Made by a program: the position numbers and the translations under genes. Positions 1 to 8,790 of a DNA stretch of 64,000 bases are shown piece by piece. Each line of letters starts with the position of its first letter. Within the stretch, counting starts at the first letter, position 1. The stretch covers positions 124,001 through 188,000 of the forward strand of contig CBFHTK010000001.1 in assembly GCA_965658745.1 (NCBI GenBank), written 5' to 3'. The notes under the pieces are model-generated. The model was not told the origin of the DNA, ran no database searches, and saw nothing but the letters and a program-made list of their open reading frames with translations. This DNA is from JAHDFB01 sp965658745 (GTDB lineage: Bacteria; Bacteroidota; Bacteroidia; Chitinophagales; Saprospiraceae).

Positions 1-861
1 GAAACGGCATTTACAGTGTCGATTGACTATCTTAAAAAGGACTGTTCAACAGGAATTTCTGCCTACGATAGATCTACTGGCATCAAAGCACTTACTGAAC
101 CAAACACTGTAGCAACAGATTATGCTAGACCAGGACACATTTTCCCTTTACGGGCAAAAGAGGGTGGTGTATTGAGAAGAACCGGGCACACAGAAGCTGC
201 CGTTGATCTTGCGCATATGGCAGGCTTTTTTCCAGCTGGAGTCTTAGTTGAGATTCTAAATGAAGACGGAACTATGGCCCGCTTACCTCAATTAATAGAG
301 ATTTCAAAAAAGCACGATCTGAAGCTCATATCTATAAAAGATTTAGTAGCATATCGAATGTCGACAGAAAGAATTGTTCGTAAGGAATTTGAGACAAATT
401 TGGACACTAAATATGGACATATTCGTGCAGTTGCTTACAAACAGCTAACTACAAATGACACACATCTCGTATTGATCAAAGGCGATATCAGTCAGCAAAA
501 AGAAGTCCTAGTTCGCGCACATTCTAGCAGTGAAACATCTGATATAGTAGCATACTTATTTGGCCAAGGAAGTAAGATTGTGGAAGATTCGTTAAAGAAA
601 ATCGAAGAGGAAGGAGCAGGTGTTTTTCTTTATATGAGACAAGGTGAAAAGGGAGATGGAATTGTCAACAAATTGAAAGAAATAGACGACGACCCTTCAA
701 ATGATCCGTTGAAATCGAATATTCAAAGAGACTTTGGTGTTGGAGCACAAATCCTTAGAGACTTAGGAATAAGAAAGATCAAATTACTAACTAACAATCC
801 TAAAAAACGAATAGCTCTAGATGGCTATGGCCTTGAAATAACTGAATTCGTTGCCTTGTAG
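1..861 (+). CDS. ribB: RibB / RibBA-type riboflavin synthesis protein, 5' end missing
   Basis: The reading frame is open from base 1, so the gene starts upstream of the window and only its last 286 codons are present. The N-terminal part is the end of 3,4-dihydroxy-2-butanone-4-phosphate synthase, which makes the four-carbon riboflavin precursor from ribulose-5-phosphate: TGISAYDRSTGI, then ARPGHIFPLRAKEGGVLRRTGHTEAAVDLA. The C-terminal part has the outline of GTP cyclohydrolase II (RQGEKGDG, LLTNNPKK). However, the zinc cysteines that E. coli RibA carries in SECLTGD and CDCG are replaced here by SSSETSD and GQGSK, so this half is probably not a working cyclohydrolase. Such RibB proteins with a degenerate RibA-like tail are known. 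The synthase call is firm; loss of the second activity is inferred from the missing ligands. Confidence 0.9.
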   Translation, partial: ETAFTVSIDYLKKDCSTGISAYDRSTGIKALTEPNTVATDYARPGHIFPLRAKEGGVLRRTGHTEAAVDLAHMAGFFPAGVLVEILNEDGTMARLPQLIEISKKHDLKLISIKDLVAYRMSTERIVRKEFETNLDTKYGHIRAVAYKQLTTNDTHLVLIKGDISQQKEVLVRAHSSSETSDIVAYLFGQGSKIVEDSLKKIEEEGAGVFLYMRQGEKGDGIVNKLKEIDDDPSNDPLKSNIQRDFGVGAQILRDLGIRKIKLLTNNPKKRIALDGYGLEITEFVAL

Positions 862-903
862 CCCAAGCCTTGACTACATAATAAATAGTATTAGTACTTA
901 AGC

Positions 904-1956
904 TTAGAATTGTGGGCAAAAGGCGCTGTCTTCTACAACTTCACCTGTATAAGTAATGGAGATTTCCAAGACCCCCATGCCTTGGTATTGATTTGAGAAG
1001 TCTCTTGTATTAATGTCATAACTCAATCCTAACAACATTTCGTTAACCTCGAAACCAGCGAAAGGAACTACATGAGATAAGCCGATTTCTTCAGAAGAGT
1101 TTGATAACCTAGCGAATCCTCCTACGTGTACTGCAGATTTATTGTTAGTCCCCAAGTCAAATCTCACGGTTGACCCAGCAAATACCTGAACGTGAGGACC
1201 TTGAACTTTAGCAATAATGCGAGGTTGTATGCTAATAAAGTAACTTAGTTGATTTTGCGCACTTAGTTGGAGGCTATATAGTATAGGTATGTTATTAACC
1301 TTTACCAAGTCAGGGTCCAAACTTTCACTTCTTCTCCAAAAACTCACATTCGGAGTACTCAAATGAGCGAAAGTGAGTCCTGCATTGATTCGATTCTTTT
1401 TATTAATTTCTTGTGAGTAGTTCAATCCCATGGAAAAGTCAGCATAAGCAAAATTATTTGCTTGCAGATCTTCCTCCGTAAAGCCTTCGAAACCATTTAC
1501 ATTGTTAAACTGATCTTCAAAGAATAAATTCTCGTAGTTTAAATTCTTTTGACCTAGACCTACCTCAAGACCAAAGCTAAGTATTTGCTTCTGATATTGA
1601 CTTAATGACTTATGATATGCAAATAAAGCACTAATAGCATTTGTATTTTGCTCGATAAGAGATGTCCGATCCGAAAAGAACTTGATACCTGCACCTGCGT
1701 AATCAGGATTCTTTTTTTTCTCATTTACTTTAAAGCGATATTCACCGTTAAATACATATGTCGTTATTGGTACTGGTGATGCAATTCTCCAAGCATCTCT
1801 GTAAACCCCGCCAACTCTATACGTACCATTGAAAGTGCCAGCTAAAGCCGGGTTTAAACTCAACGGTGTTGCGTAGTGCTGTGAAAAATCAGGATCCTGC
1901 CCTTGTAAAAAAAGACTAGAACACAGAAGTATCAAAACAGCAGAAATAATTCGCAT
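904..1956 (-). CDS. PorP/SprF family type IX secretion system membrane protein
   Basis: A 350-residue outer-membrane protein of the PorP/SprF family. Members accompany the type IX secretion and gliding machinery, and many are encoded beside T9SS-sorted adhesins. The N-terminus is a signal peptide ending LFLQGQ, followed by the family opening DPDFSQHYATPLSLNPALAGT. The rest is alternating polar/hydrophobic beta-strand sequence typical of a barrel, without hydrophobic helices. It is transcribed alone, convergent with ribB and divergent from the NlpC/P60 gene. A -7 box (TAGCTTTG on the minus strand) lies 24 bases upstream of the ATG. No large adhesin with a SprB-type tail lies beside it, so its specific partner is unknown. 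Confidence 0.88.
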   Translation of the reverse strand: MRIISAVLILLCSSLFLQGQDPDFSQHYATPLSLNPALAGTFNGTYRVGGVYRDAWRIASPVPITTYVFNGEYRFKVNEKKKNPDYAGAGIKFFSDRTSLIEQNTNAISALFAYHKSLSQYQKQILSFGLEVGLGQKNLNYENLFFEDQFNNVNGFEGFTEEDLQANNFAYADFSMGLNYSQEINKKNRINAGLTFAHLSTPNVSFWRRSESLDPDLVKVNNIPILYSLQLSAQNQLSYFISIQPRIIAKVQGPHVQVFAGSTVRFDLGTNNKSAVHVGGFARLSNSSEEIGLSHVVPFAGFEVNEMLLGLSYDINTRDFSNQYQGMGVLEISITYTGEVVEDSAFCPQF

Positions 1957-1979
1957 CTATAAAATTTTCGTCAAAAGTA

Positions 1980-1987
1980 CAAAGCTA
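1980..1987 (-). promoter_or_regulatory. Bacteroidota -7 promoter box for the PorP/SprF gene
   Basis: The minus strand reads TAGCTTTG, an exact match to the Bacteroidota -7 consensus TAnnTTTG, 24 bases before the ATG at 1956. No convincing -33 TTG was found at the expected distance, so support is one box plus position. Confidence 0.45.
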
Positions 1988-2251
1988 GAACGAATAACAC
2001 TCGATTATAGTTTGCCATTTGGATAAATTACATTTTAGCAGTACAAGATTCATAAATCAACTTAAATACAAAACAGAAAGTTGTCGCAGATAGCTGTCAA
2101 CTGATATATGCAAAGACATTGATCTATCGTTAAGATAATTTATCATGTTCTTGTAAAATTTTATTGAGCATGTTGATTTCCTGTAAGTGTTAATCTTTCA
2201 AAGCATTAAATTGGTACGATTTATGCATATAGAATACTAATAATATGTTTT

Positions 2252-3127
2252 ATGGCTGCACGTAAAAAGAAAGTGAAATATTCTTCAAGAGCATCACTAC
2301 CGTACTTGGTGTGTACTGTTTCAGTTTGTCCAGTGCGCAAAAAACCTAGTGATACAGCAGAAATTGTTACGCAGCTACTTTTTGGTGAATGTGGAGTCGT
2401 TCTGCTAAAGAAGCATAACAACTGGATGAAAATTCGCTGTTGTTACGATAATTATGAAGGATGGATTGATTCCAAACAAATTGTAAGAATTAGCGAATCA
2501 GAAAAAGACAATTACACTAACAGTCCATCATACTGCTTGGACCTAGTACAAAGTGTGTCTGGCAAAAATGAAACCTTCCCAATTGTTTTAGGATCGAGCT
2601 TACCACAGTTTGATGGATTACATTGCAATATTCATGATGAAAGATATCTTTTCAATGGTCTAGCAATAGATCCCGAAAGATTTGAAGATATCAGCGAGGA
2701 CTTGGTCGACAGACTAGCTAGAAAATACCTGCATGCTCCTTATCTCTGGGGAGGTAAATCTCCCTTTGGGATTGACTGTAGTGGATTCACGCAAATCATT
2801 TTCAAAATGTTGGGTATATTTCTTCCAAGAGACGCATCACAGCAAGTTCAACATGGTGAAATTGTCGATTTCCATGGAGGGAGTAGAGTAGGAGACTTAG
2901 CTTTCTTTGAAAACTCAGATGGCAAAATCATTCACGTAGGTATTATACTTTCGGAAAATAGAATCATCCATGCTTCAGGCAGGGTCCGTATTGACGAAAT
3001 AGACCATCACGGAATATACAATCGTGACTTAAAAAAATATACACATGTACACAGAGTGACGAAAAGATATTTTGAACTAAATTCTAATAGAGAAGGAATG
3101 GAGGAGTTATCAATTCCCAAAGTTTAG
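2252..3127 (+). CDS. NlpC/P60 (C40) family cell-wall peptidase with SH3-like N-terminus
   Basis: A 291-residue cysteine peptidase of the NlpC/P60 family, which cleaves peptide stems of peptidoglycan, usually gamma-D-Glu to diamino acid. Residues about 20-155 look like bacterial SH3-type domains (PVRKKPSDTAEIVTQLLFGE, then NNWMKIR and YEGWIDSKQ). The catalytic domain follows, with Cys176 in GIDCSGF, His228 in IIHVGI and a third polar residue at His240 in RIIHASG. No signal peptide is evident. The N-terminus instead has a basic stretch MAARKKKVKYSS about 18 residues longer than I expect, so the true start or export route is uncertain. The gene is monocistronic. Confidence 0.88.
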   Translation: MAARKKKVKYSSRASLPYLVCTVSVCPVRKKPSDTAEIVTQLLFGECGVVLLKKHNNWMKIRCCYDNYEGWIDSKQIVRISESEKDNYTNSPSYCLDLVQSVSGKNETFPIVLGSSLPQFDGLHCNIHDERYLFNGLAIDPERFEDISEDLVDRLARKYLHAPYLWGGKSPFGIDCSGFTQIIFKMLGIFLPRDASQQVQHGEIVDFHGGSRVGDLAFFENSDGKIIHVGIILSENRIIHASGRVRIDEIDHHGIYNRDLKKYTHVHRVTKRYFELNSNREGMEELSIPKV

Positions 3128-3255
3128 CACCTTCTTACTGAAGTACTTCTACATTCATTGTAACACCAAATATGGAAAGTTTTTTCCACGTACCATGACT
3201 TGTCTTAAGTTATAACTATCTTTATTAACTTATACTAAATAAGCTAAAACCATTA

Positions 3256-4371
3256 ATGCAAGAGAGAAATCAAATTCAACAGACAGCCTATGCCGTTATA
3301 TCAATAATCGGCATAGGCTATCTTGCTTTTATAGGCTCCAATTTTTTGCAACCAATCATCTTTTCGGTATTATTTGCTCTATTCCTAAACCCAATAGTCA
3401 AGAAAATCAAGAGTAAGTTGAAGATTGAGTGGTTGTCTATACTCGCTGCTTTTTTCACCATTCTACTACCGATAATTGCAGTTCTTACTTTATTTAGCTT
3501 CCAGCTAATTGATATAATTGAGGGATTACCATCTATTGCAGAGAATTTCAAAAAAGGAATTAACGTTGCGATTAACAAAGTACTTAGTGTTCTGCCTTAT
3601 GAGACCGCAGATTCAAAATCATTAATCAAAGACAATCTATCAACAATCGTAAGTAGACCGATTTCTGCTATTGGGGAAGGGTTAGTATTAAGTACTAATC
3701 TTGTATTTGCTGTAGCCATTATTTTCATTTATACATTTTTCATGTTGTATTACAGAGAAAGCTTCAAGCAGTTTATCATTCATAGATATGATAGATCTAG
3801 AAGAACTGATGTAAAAGAAATCATTAATGAGATAAAAGACACGGTCCAGTCATATGTGTCTGGGCTTGGTATTGTAATTATTGTTCTCGCTGTTTTAAAT
3901 AGTATAGGTCTCTACTTCATCGGTGTCAATTATGCAATTTTCTGGGGAACAATGGCGGGACTTTTGGCAGTTATCCCCTTCATTGGCAGTGGACTCGGAG
4001 GTGCATTACCATTTTTCTACTCTCTTGCAACTGCAGACTACACACTTCAACCACTACTAATTGTAATATACTATATCATCATACAGCAAATAGAAGGCAA
4101 CTTTATTACACCAAAAATTGTGGGTAACAAAGTAAATATTAATCCTTTCTTCGCAATTCTTGCATTAGTCTTCTTCGGATCTTTTTGGGGTATTTCAGGC
4201 GTGATTTTAGCATTGCCTCTTATATCAATTATAAGAATTATTCTAGAACACTTTGATAACACCAAATCATTTGCAATACTGATGAGCGCAGATGTATATA
4301 GCAAGTCTAATAAGTTTAGACCTTTAGCCTCACGCCTATTCTCATCCAACAAGCGCAAGAAAGAGAAATAA
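3256..4371 (+). CDS. AI-2E family transporter (PerM-like permease)
   Basis: A 371-residue polytopic inner-membrane protein with the arrangement of the AI-2E exporter/PerM family: an N-terminal pair of hydrophobic helices (AVISIIGIGYLAFIG, IIFSVLFALFLNP), a long middle hydrophilic segment, and a C-terminal group including GLLAVIPFIGSGLG and the family signature QQIEGNFITPKIVG. Members export diverse small molecules or ions. The name comes from E. coli TqsA, and substrate cannot be read from sequence. The tail SNKRKKEK is strongly basic, consistent with a cytoplasmic C-terminus. It ends just before a dispersed repeat and is convergent with rmuC. Confidence 0.87.
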   Translation: MQERNQIQQTAYAVISIIGIGYLAFIGSNFLQPIIFSVLFALFLNPIVKKIKSKLKIEWLSILAAFFTILLPIIAVLTLFSFQLIDIIEGLPSIAENFKKGINVAINKVLSVLPYETADSKSLIKDNLSTIVSRPISAIGEGLVLSTNLVFAVAIIFIYTFFMLYYRESFKQFIIHRYDRSRRTDVKEIINEIKDTVQSYVSGLGIVIIVLAVLNSIGLYFIGVNYAIFWGTMAGLLAVIPFIGSGLGGALPFFYSLATADYTLQPLLIVIYYIIIQQIEGNFITPKIVGNKVNINPFFAILALVFFGSFWGISGVILALPLISIIRIILEHFDNTKSFAILMSADVYSKSNKFRPLASRLFSSNKRKKEK

Positions 4372-4390
4372 ACTTAGTGATAATTATCTT

Positions 4391-4502
4391 TAGGGCGATG
4401 CCTTCGGCCCCAGCTCTGCGCAGTTTCCCTTTGGTCATCCCTTCCTCAATTCTATCGTCGAGAGCACGCCAAGATGCCGTGCCTGCTGCGATCTGTATCG
4501 CA
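4391..4502 (+). repeat. Dispersed 112-bp intergenic element, copy 1
   Basis: Begins TAGGGCGATGCCTTCGGCCC and ends with TGCGATCTGTATCGCA, a 6-bp perfect stem with a four-base loop (4487-4502). A second element of the same length at 20573-20684 shares both ends and the CTCTGCG.AGTTTC block, with a more divergent middle. Local GC content is well above the surrounding sequence. It fills the space between two convergent genes. The form resembles REP-like elements of other bacteria; this class assignment is inference. Confidence 0.7.
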
Positions 4503-4508
4503 TTGAGT

Positions 4509-5768
4509 CTATTCAGATATTTGATCATTTTCTCCAAGAGCACCAGTCTCGACTGTTCTTAAATTTCTTTCGATCGCTCTTGAACGAACACCTGCATCAT
4601 CAATTGTTTTCGAAGCCTGTTGTAATTTCACTTGCACCTTATCTAGCGTATCTCCAAATTTTCCAAATTCCGTCTTCACCGAGGCTAGTATCTTCCACAC
4701 TTCGCTGCTCCGCTTTTCTATTGCTATCGACTTAAAACCCAACTGCAATGAATTAAGGAAGGCAGCTAAATTGGTGGGTCCAGCAAGCATGATCCTGTAC
4801 TTATTTTGCAATTCTGTCATAATACCAGCATGTCTTGCTATCTCCGCATATAAACCTTCAACTGGTAAGAACAAAACCCCAAAATCAGTAGTATGTGGAG
4901 GTGAAATATACTTTGTGTTAATATCCTTGGCCATTGACAGAACCGTTTTCAAAAGCGCTGACTGGGCAATATCGATTTCAGCAGGAGTTCCATCCTCGTA
5001 TGCTTTAACCAAAGCTTCGTACTTATCCAAAGGAAACTTTGAATCAATAGGTAACCAGACTTCTTGCGTGTTCTTTCCCGGAAATTTTATCGCAAATTCG
5101 ACATGCGCTGAAGAACCTGGTATCGTTTTGACATTTAGGCTATATTGATCTGGGCTTAGAATTTGTTCAAGAATATTTCCCAACAACATTTCACCCATGA
5201 CCCCTCTAGTTTTGACATTGCTCAAGACACGCTTCAGATCTCCAACTCCTGTTGCTAGATTCTGCATTTCTCCCAAACCACGTTGCACAGCCTCAAGATG
5301 CTGACTTACGCGTTCAAATGACTTTCCTAGACGTGTTTCTAATGTTTTCTGAAGTTTCTCATCAACGGTTTCGCGCATTTTATCAAGCTGATTGTGGTTA
5401 TCTTGTTGAAGTTTTTCAATGCTCAATCTTGTCGATTCACGTAATTTGGTCAGCTGTTCTTCTTGCGTTTTGCCGAGATGCTGCAGTTGAGTCTGAAATG
5501 CCTGAAACCACTGATTTTGATGATTCCCAAACAACTGCATTTGTTCATTCAGAGCACTCTGTTGGATACTAGAAAGCTGTTGATTATCAGTTTTGATTTC
5601 CTGAATATCTCTTCGTATCGCCTGCTCTTGTAATTGCTGCTGATTATTAAGCATCTGTTGCAGAGGAGCAGTATCAAGCGAACGTTTCCGAAATAAAAGG
5701 ACTAAAATCACTAGAAACTGTAATACAACAAGCACCACAATAACCACTAGTAAGTCAGAATCATTCAT
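4509..5768 (-). CDS. rmuC: DNA recombination protein RmuC
   Basis: A 419-residue RmuC-family protein. E. coli RmuC limits inversions at short inverted repeats and is predicted to be nuclease-related. The protein starts with a single hydrophobic anchor (LLVVIVVLVVLQFLVILVLL), then a Gln-rich coiled coil (about residues 35-170) and the RmuC core, with GVMGEMLLGNILEQIL, SAHVEFAIKFPG, WLPIDSKFP, TDFGVLFLPVEGLYAE and LAGPTNLAAFLNSL all recognisable. Length is normal. Its stop codon is a few bases from the dispersed repeat at 4391-4502. It is transcribed convergently with the AI-2E permease and ends its own unit. Confidence 0.93.
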   Translation of the reverse strand: MNDSDLLVVIVVLVVLQFLVILVLLFRKRSLDTAPLQQMLNNQQQLQEQAIRRDIQEIKTDNQQLSSIQQSALNEQMQLFGNHQNQWFQAFQTQLQHLGKTQEEQLTKLRESTRLSIEKLQQDNHNQLDKMRETVDEKLQKTLETRLGKSFERVSQHLEAVQRGLGEMQNLATGVGDLKRVLSNVKTRGVMGEMLLGNILEQILSPDQYSLNVKTIPGSSAHVEFAIKFPGKNTQEVWLPIDSKFPLDKYEALVKAYEDGTPAEIDIAQSALLKTVLSMAKDINTKYISPPHTTDFGVLFLPVEGLYAEIARHAGIMTELQNKYRIMLAGPTNLAAFLNSLQLGFKSIAIEKRSSEVWKILASVKTEFGKFGDTLDKVQVKLQQASKTIDDAGVRSRAIERNLRTVETGALGENDQISE

Positions 5769-5909
5769 ATACTAAATAGATTTAATATGTAAAAATATAT
5801 AAATCAGATAGTATACGACGAATAAATATAGGTAATAACTAGAATCTAGCTAACAAACTACCTTATCAAATCATCACTTTCAGCAATCAGTATAAGCTAA
5901 GAAAATAGA

Positions 5910-7790
5910 TTAGTCAACTTTTGTAGAATTGATATCTTGACCACTCAAACTTTCTTGAATGACTTTATCCATAGCTTCATGGGCTAGGGGAGTAGCATAA
6001 TCATTCAATGATGTCATTGCTTGGTTAATTGCATCTTTATCTTCGCCTTTCGTGCTTGACTTGAGTTCATCCAACAATCTTACAATTGAGGAGATTTGCT
6101 CTTCGCTCAACCAAGACTTATGCTGCTTAACAAAACGATCCGTATTTACGATAACATTCTGAGCTTCATTCTTAGCCTCCAGCAATGCTTTAATCTCCAT
6201 ATCAGACTTCGCATTTTGGATAGAGTCTAACAACATTTTGGCCATTTCTGCTTCACTAATACCATACTGGGATTTGATCGTTATCTGCTGTTCTACGCCA
6301 CTGCGTAACTCTTTGGCTTTCACCACTAATATCCCATCTGCATCAAGCATAAACTGAACTTCAATTTTAGGAATTCCAGCTGGCATAGGAGGAATACCTT
6401 GAAGAATAAACTCACCCAATTTACGATTGTGGGCCACTAAGTCCCGTTCTCCTTGAAAAACGGATATTTTGAGATTCTTTTGGCCATCAATCGATGTGGT
6501 ATAATTCCTTGCTAGTGCAGTTGGGATTTTGCTATTTCTACTGATTATGACATCCATCAGGCCACCCATCGTTTCAATCCCGAGAGACAAGGGTGTGATA
6601 TCTAGTAAAAGAACACCTTTTTGCTTACCAGCAAGAACCGCAGCTTGAACAGCTGCTCCTAGCGCAACCACTTCATCAGGATTCTGCGAAGTATTTAGAT
6701 CCTTTTCAAAAAAAGCTTGTACCATATCATGCACTAGTGGTACTCGGGTAGATCCACCAACCATAATAACCTCGTCTATATCTTTTGGCGCAAGCCCAGC
6801 ATCCTTCATTGCTTTCTTACAAGACTCAATTGTTCGTTCCACAATTGGCCTGATCATGGACTCGAAATCTTGCTTTCTTATCGTTATTTGAGTGCCTTTG
6901 AGCTCTGCACTAAAGCTGTCTTCCTTACTAAGGGCTTTTTTAGCCGATTCTGCCAGCAATCTAATCGACTGAGAAAATCCTTTATCTTCCTCTAGAAGCA
7001 CAATATCCCAATTATTTGCGCTTATCCAATGCTCGATGATGGCGCGATCAAAATCGTCTCCACCCAAAAATGTGTCCCCATGCGTGGACATCACATCAAA
7101 AATACCATGTTGAATTTCTAGAATTGAGACATCAAATGTTCCTCCTCCTAAATCGTAAACAACGACCTTTTTTTCTTCACTAGCATCCAAACCTATTCCA
7201 TATGCTAAAGCAGCGGCAGTTGGTTCATTGACAATTCTCAACACATCTAAGCCTGCCAACTTTCCAGCATCTCGCGTAGCTTGTCTCTGCGAGTCATTGA
7301 AATATGCAGGCACTGTAATTACAGCTTTGCTTACCACTTGCCCTAGGTTGTTTTCTATTCGAGCTTTTAGATGTTTTAATATTTCTGCACTTAGTGTTAC
7401 AGGTGTATGGTACTTTCCATCTACTTCGATCTTTACTAAAGCTTCGGTATCTTCATTGATAATTCGATATCCCAATAATTTTTGAAAAGAGGCAACGTCA
7501 TCGTATGACTTCCCCATCAAGCGTTTAACAGAATATATAGTCCTTTCTGGATTTATCTCAAGCTTATTCTTGGCCTCATCTCCGACTACGATTGAGCCTG
7601 CCTGATCGAAGTGCACAATTGATGGAACAAGAGTATTTTTACCTTCTTGATCTTTGATTGCACGAGCAGGTTTCCCTTCAGCTGGGACATACGCCACCAA
7701 ACTGTTGGTAGTACCTAAATCGATACCTATAATTACATCTTCTTGTTTTTGAATATTTCCCTTCTTTAGGTTAATACTAATCTTTGCCAT
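5910..7790 (-). CDS. hscA: Hsp70-type chaperone HscA
   Basis: A 626-residue Hsp70. The nucleotide-binding domain has IGIDLGTTNSLVAYV, VPAYFNDSQRQATRDAG, NEPTAAALAYG and YDLGGGTFDVSIL; the substrate-binding domain has LLLDITPLSLGIETMGG. The N-terminal extension MAKISINLKKGNIQKQEDV and the overall length match Bacteroidota proteins annotated HscA, which helps transfer Fe-S clusters from the scaffold IscU. A general DnaK is normally slightly longer and starts directly at the ATPase core. No isc genes are adjacent, so the Fe-S role rests on family resemblance. A possible -7 box lies 79 bases upstream. Confidence 0.85.
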   Translation of the reverse strand: MAKISINLKKGNIQKQEDVIIGIDLGTTNSLVAYVPAEGKPARAIKDQEGKNTLVPSIVHFDQAGSIVVGDEAKNKLEINPERTIYSVKRLMGKSYDDVASFQKLLGYRIINEDTEALVKIEVDGKYHTPVTLSAEILKHLKARIENNLGQVVSKAVITVPAYFNDSQRQATRDAGKLAGLDVLRIVNEPTAAALAYGIGLDASEEKKVVVYDLGGGTFDVSILEIQHGIFDVMSTHGDTFLGGDDFDRAIIEHWISANNWDIVLLEEDKGFSQSIRLLAESAKKALSKEDSFSAELKGTQITIRKQDFESMIRPIVERTIESCKKAMKDAGLAPKDIDEVIMVGGSTRVPLVHDMVQAFFEKDLNTSQNPDEVVALGAAVQAAVLAGKQKGVLLLDITPLSLGIETMGGLMDVIISRNSKIPTALARNYTTSIDGQKNLKISVFQGERDLVAHNRKLGEFILQGIPPMPAGIPKIEVQFMLDADGILVVKAKELRSGVEQQITIKSQYGISEAEMAKMLLDSIQNAKSDMEIKALLEAKNEAQNVIVNTDRFVKQHKSWLSEEQISSIVRLLDELKSSTKGEDKDAINQAMTSLNDYATPLAHEAMDKVIQESLSGQDINSTKVD

Positions 7791-7868
7791 ATCAGATGAT
7801 CTATTTGTTTGTTAGTTATCACATTAAAGTCAAACGAATATTTACAAAGTAAATCCCGTATTTTAGCA

Positions 7869-7876
7869 CAAATGTA
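7869..7876 (-). promoter_or_regulatory. Candidate -7 promoter box for hscA
   Basis: The minus strand reads TACATTTG, an exact TAnnTTTG match, 79 bases upstream of the hscA ATG in the divergent spacer shared with the queuosine-precursor transporter gene. No clear -33 element is visible. Confidence 0.35.
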
Positions 7877-7968
7877 CGTACTTTAATGACTTTCTTGTCT
7901 TAGCTAAACTTTCATATTCGGAATTAGTTTAGTCTTAATAAGTCAAAGTATCACCAAGCGTTAGATGA

Positions 7969-8778
7969 ATGAATAAAACAACTACCAAACAGGGGAGTAA
8001 ACCACATTTTCTTGACAACAAAGTAAATGTCCTTTTTCTTATACTAGGAGGTTTCTTTGTTTCAAATGCAATCATCGCAGAATTAATCGGAATCAAATTA
8101 TTTTCAGTCGAAGGTATCCTCGGAATCCCTTCTTTTGATTGGACTATACTTGGAGTAGAAAATCTTGGTTTGACTATGACAGCTGGTGTCATAATTTGGC
8201 CTATCGTATTCATTATGACTGATATCATTAATGAATACTTTGGAATTAGAGGCGTCCGCTTCCTTTCATTTTTGACAGTTGGTCTGATCATTTATGTTTT
8301 TATAGCAGTATTCATCGCCATCATCGTAGTCCCAGATCCATGGTGGCAATTTGAGAGTGTAAATTTAGGTTCGAGAGAACCTGTTTTCGATATGCAAGAA
8401 GCGTTTGAACGCGTATTTGGACAGGGTCTATGGATAATCGCAGGAAGTGTTATTGCATTTTTAGTAGGGCAATTTCTTGATGTATTCGTTTTTCATGCTA
8501 TAAAGAAAAGAACGGGCGAAAAATTAGTGTGGTTGCGAGCAACTGGATCGACTATATTTTCACAGATGGTTGATAGTTTCTTAGTTCTCACAATTGCATT
8601 CTATATTGGAGGTGACTGGGATCTTGTCAGAGTTTTAGCCATAGGGAGTGTAAATTTTATGTACAAATTTATTATGGCTGTTGTCTTGACTCCTTTTATA
8701 TATTTGGGCCATTATATAATTGACCGCTTTCTAGGCGAAGATGTATCGCAAAGATTAAAGCGTCAAGCTGCACTTTAA
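7969..8778 (+). CDS. Queuosine precursor transporter (YhhQ / VUT family)
   Basis: A 269-residue integral membrane protein of the YhhQ family, which imports queuine-pathway precursors such as preQ0 or preQ1 for the queuosine modification of tRNA. Family features are FFVSNAIIAELIGIKLF, the motif FIMTDIINEYFG, GQFLDVFVFHAIKKRTG and WLRATGSTIFSQMVDS, with about six membrane helices. The ATG at 7969 is used because the ATG four bases earlier meets a stop after two codons. It is followed after 12 bases by the CtlX-type gene, so the two are probably co-transcribed, although no functional link is obvious. I see no preQ1 riboswitch in the leader. Confidence 0.92.
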   Translation: MNKTTTKQGSKPHFLDNKVNVLFLILGGFFVSNAIIAELIGIKLFSVEGILGIPSFDWTILGVENLGLTMTAGVIIWPIVFIMTDIINEYFGIRGVRFLSFLTVGLIIYVFIAVFIAIIVVPDPWWQFESVNLGSREPVFDMQEAFERVFGQGLWIIAGSVIAFLVGQFLDVFVFHAIKKRTGEKLVWLRATGSTIFSQMVDSFLVLTIAFYIGGDWDLVRVLAIGSVNFMYKFIMAVVLTPFIYLGHYIIDRFLGEDVSQRLKRQAAL

Positions 8779-8790
8779 TAAAAACTAACT

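Noticed and set aside
4377..4562. A 61-residue plus-strand frame (MIIIFRAMPSAPAL...) as a gene
   Set aside because: It is the translated dispersed repeat plus the end of rmuC in reverse. The second copy of the repeat does not keep the frame.
5252..5572. A 106-residue plus-strand frame inside rmuC
   Set aside because: rmuC is clear on the minus strand, and this frame has no family resemblance or upstream promoter.
5910..7790. The Hsp70 as general DnaK
   Set aside because: The N-terminal extension and the length match HscA-type proteins better, although a DnaK role cannot be fully excluded.
7791..7968. preQ1 riboswitch before the queuosine-precursor transporter
   Set aside because: No matching stem with the AU-rich tail and pseudoknot pattern could be seen in the leader.
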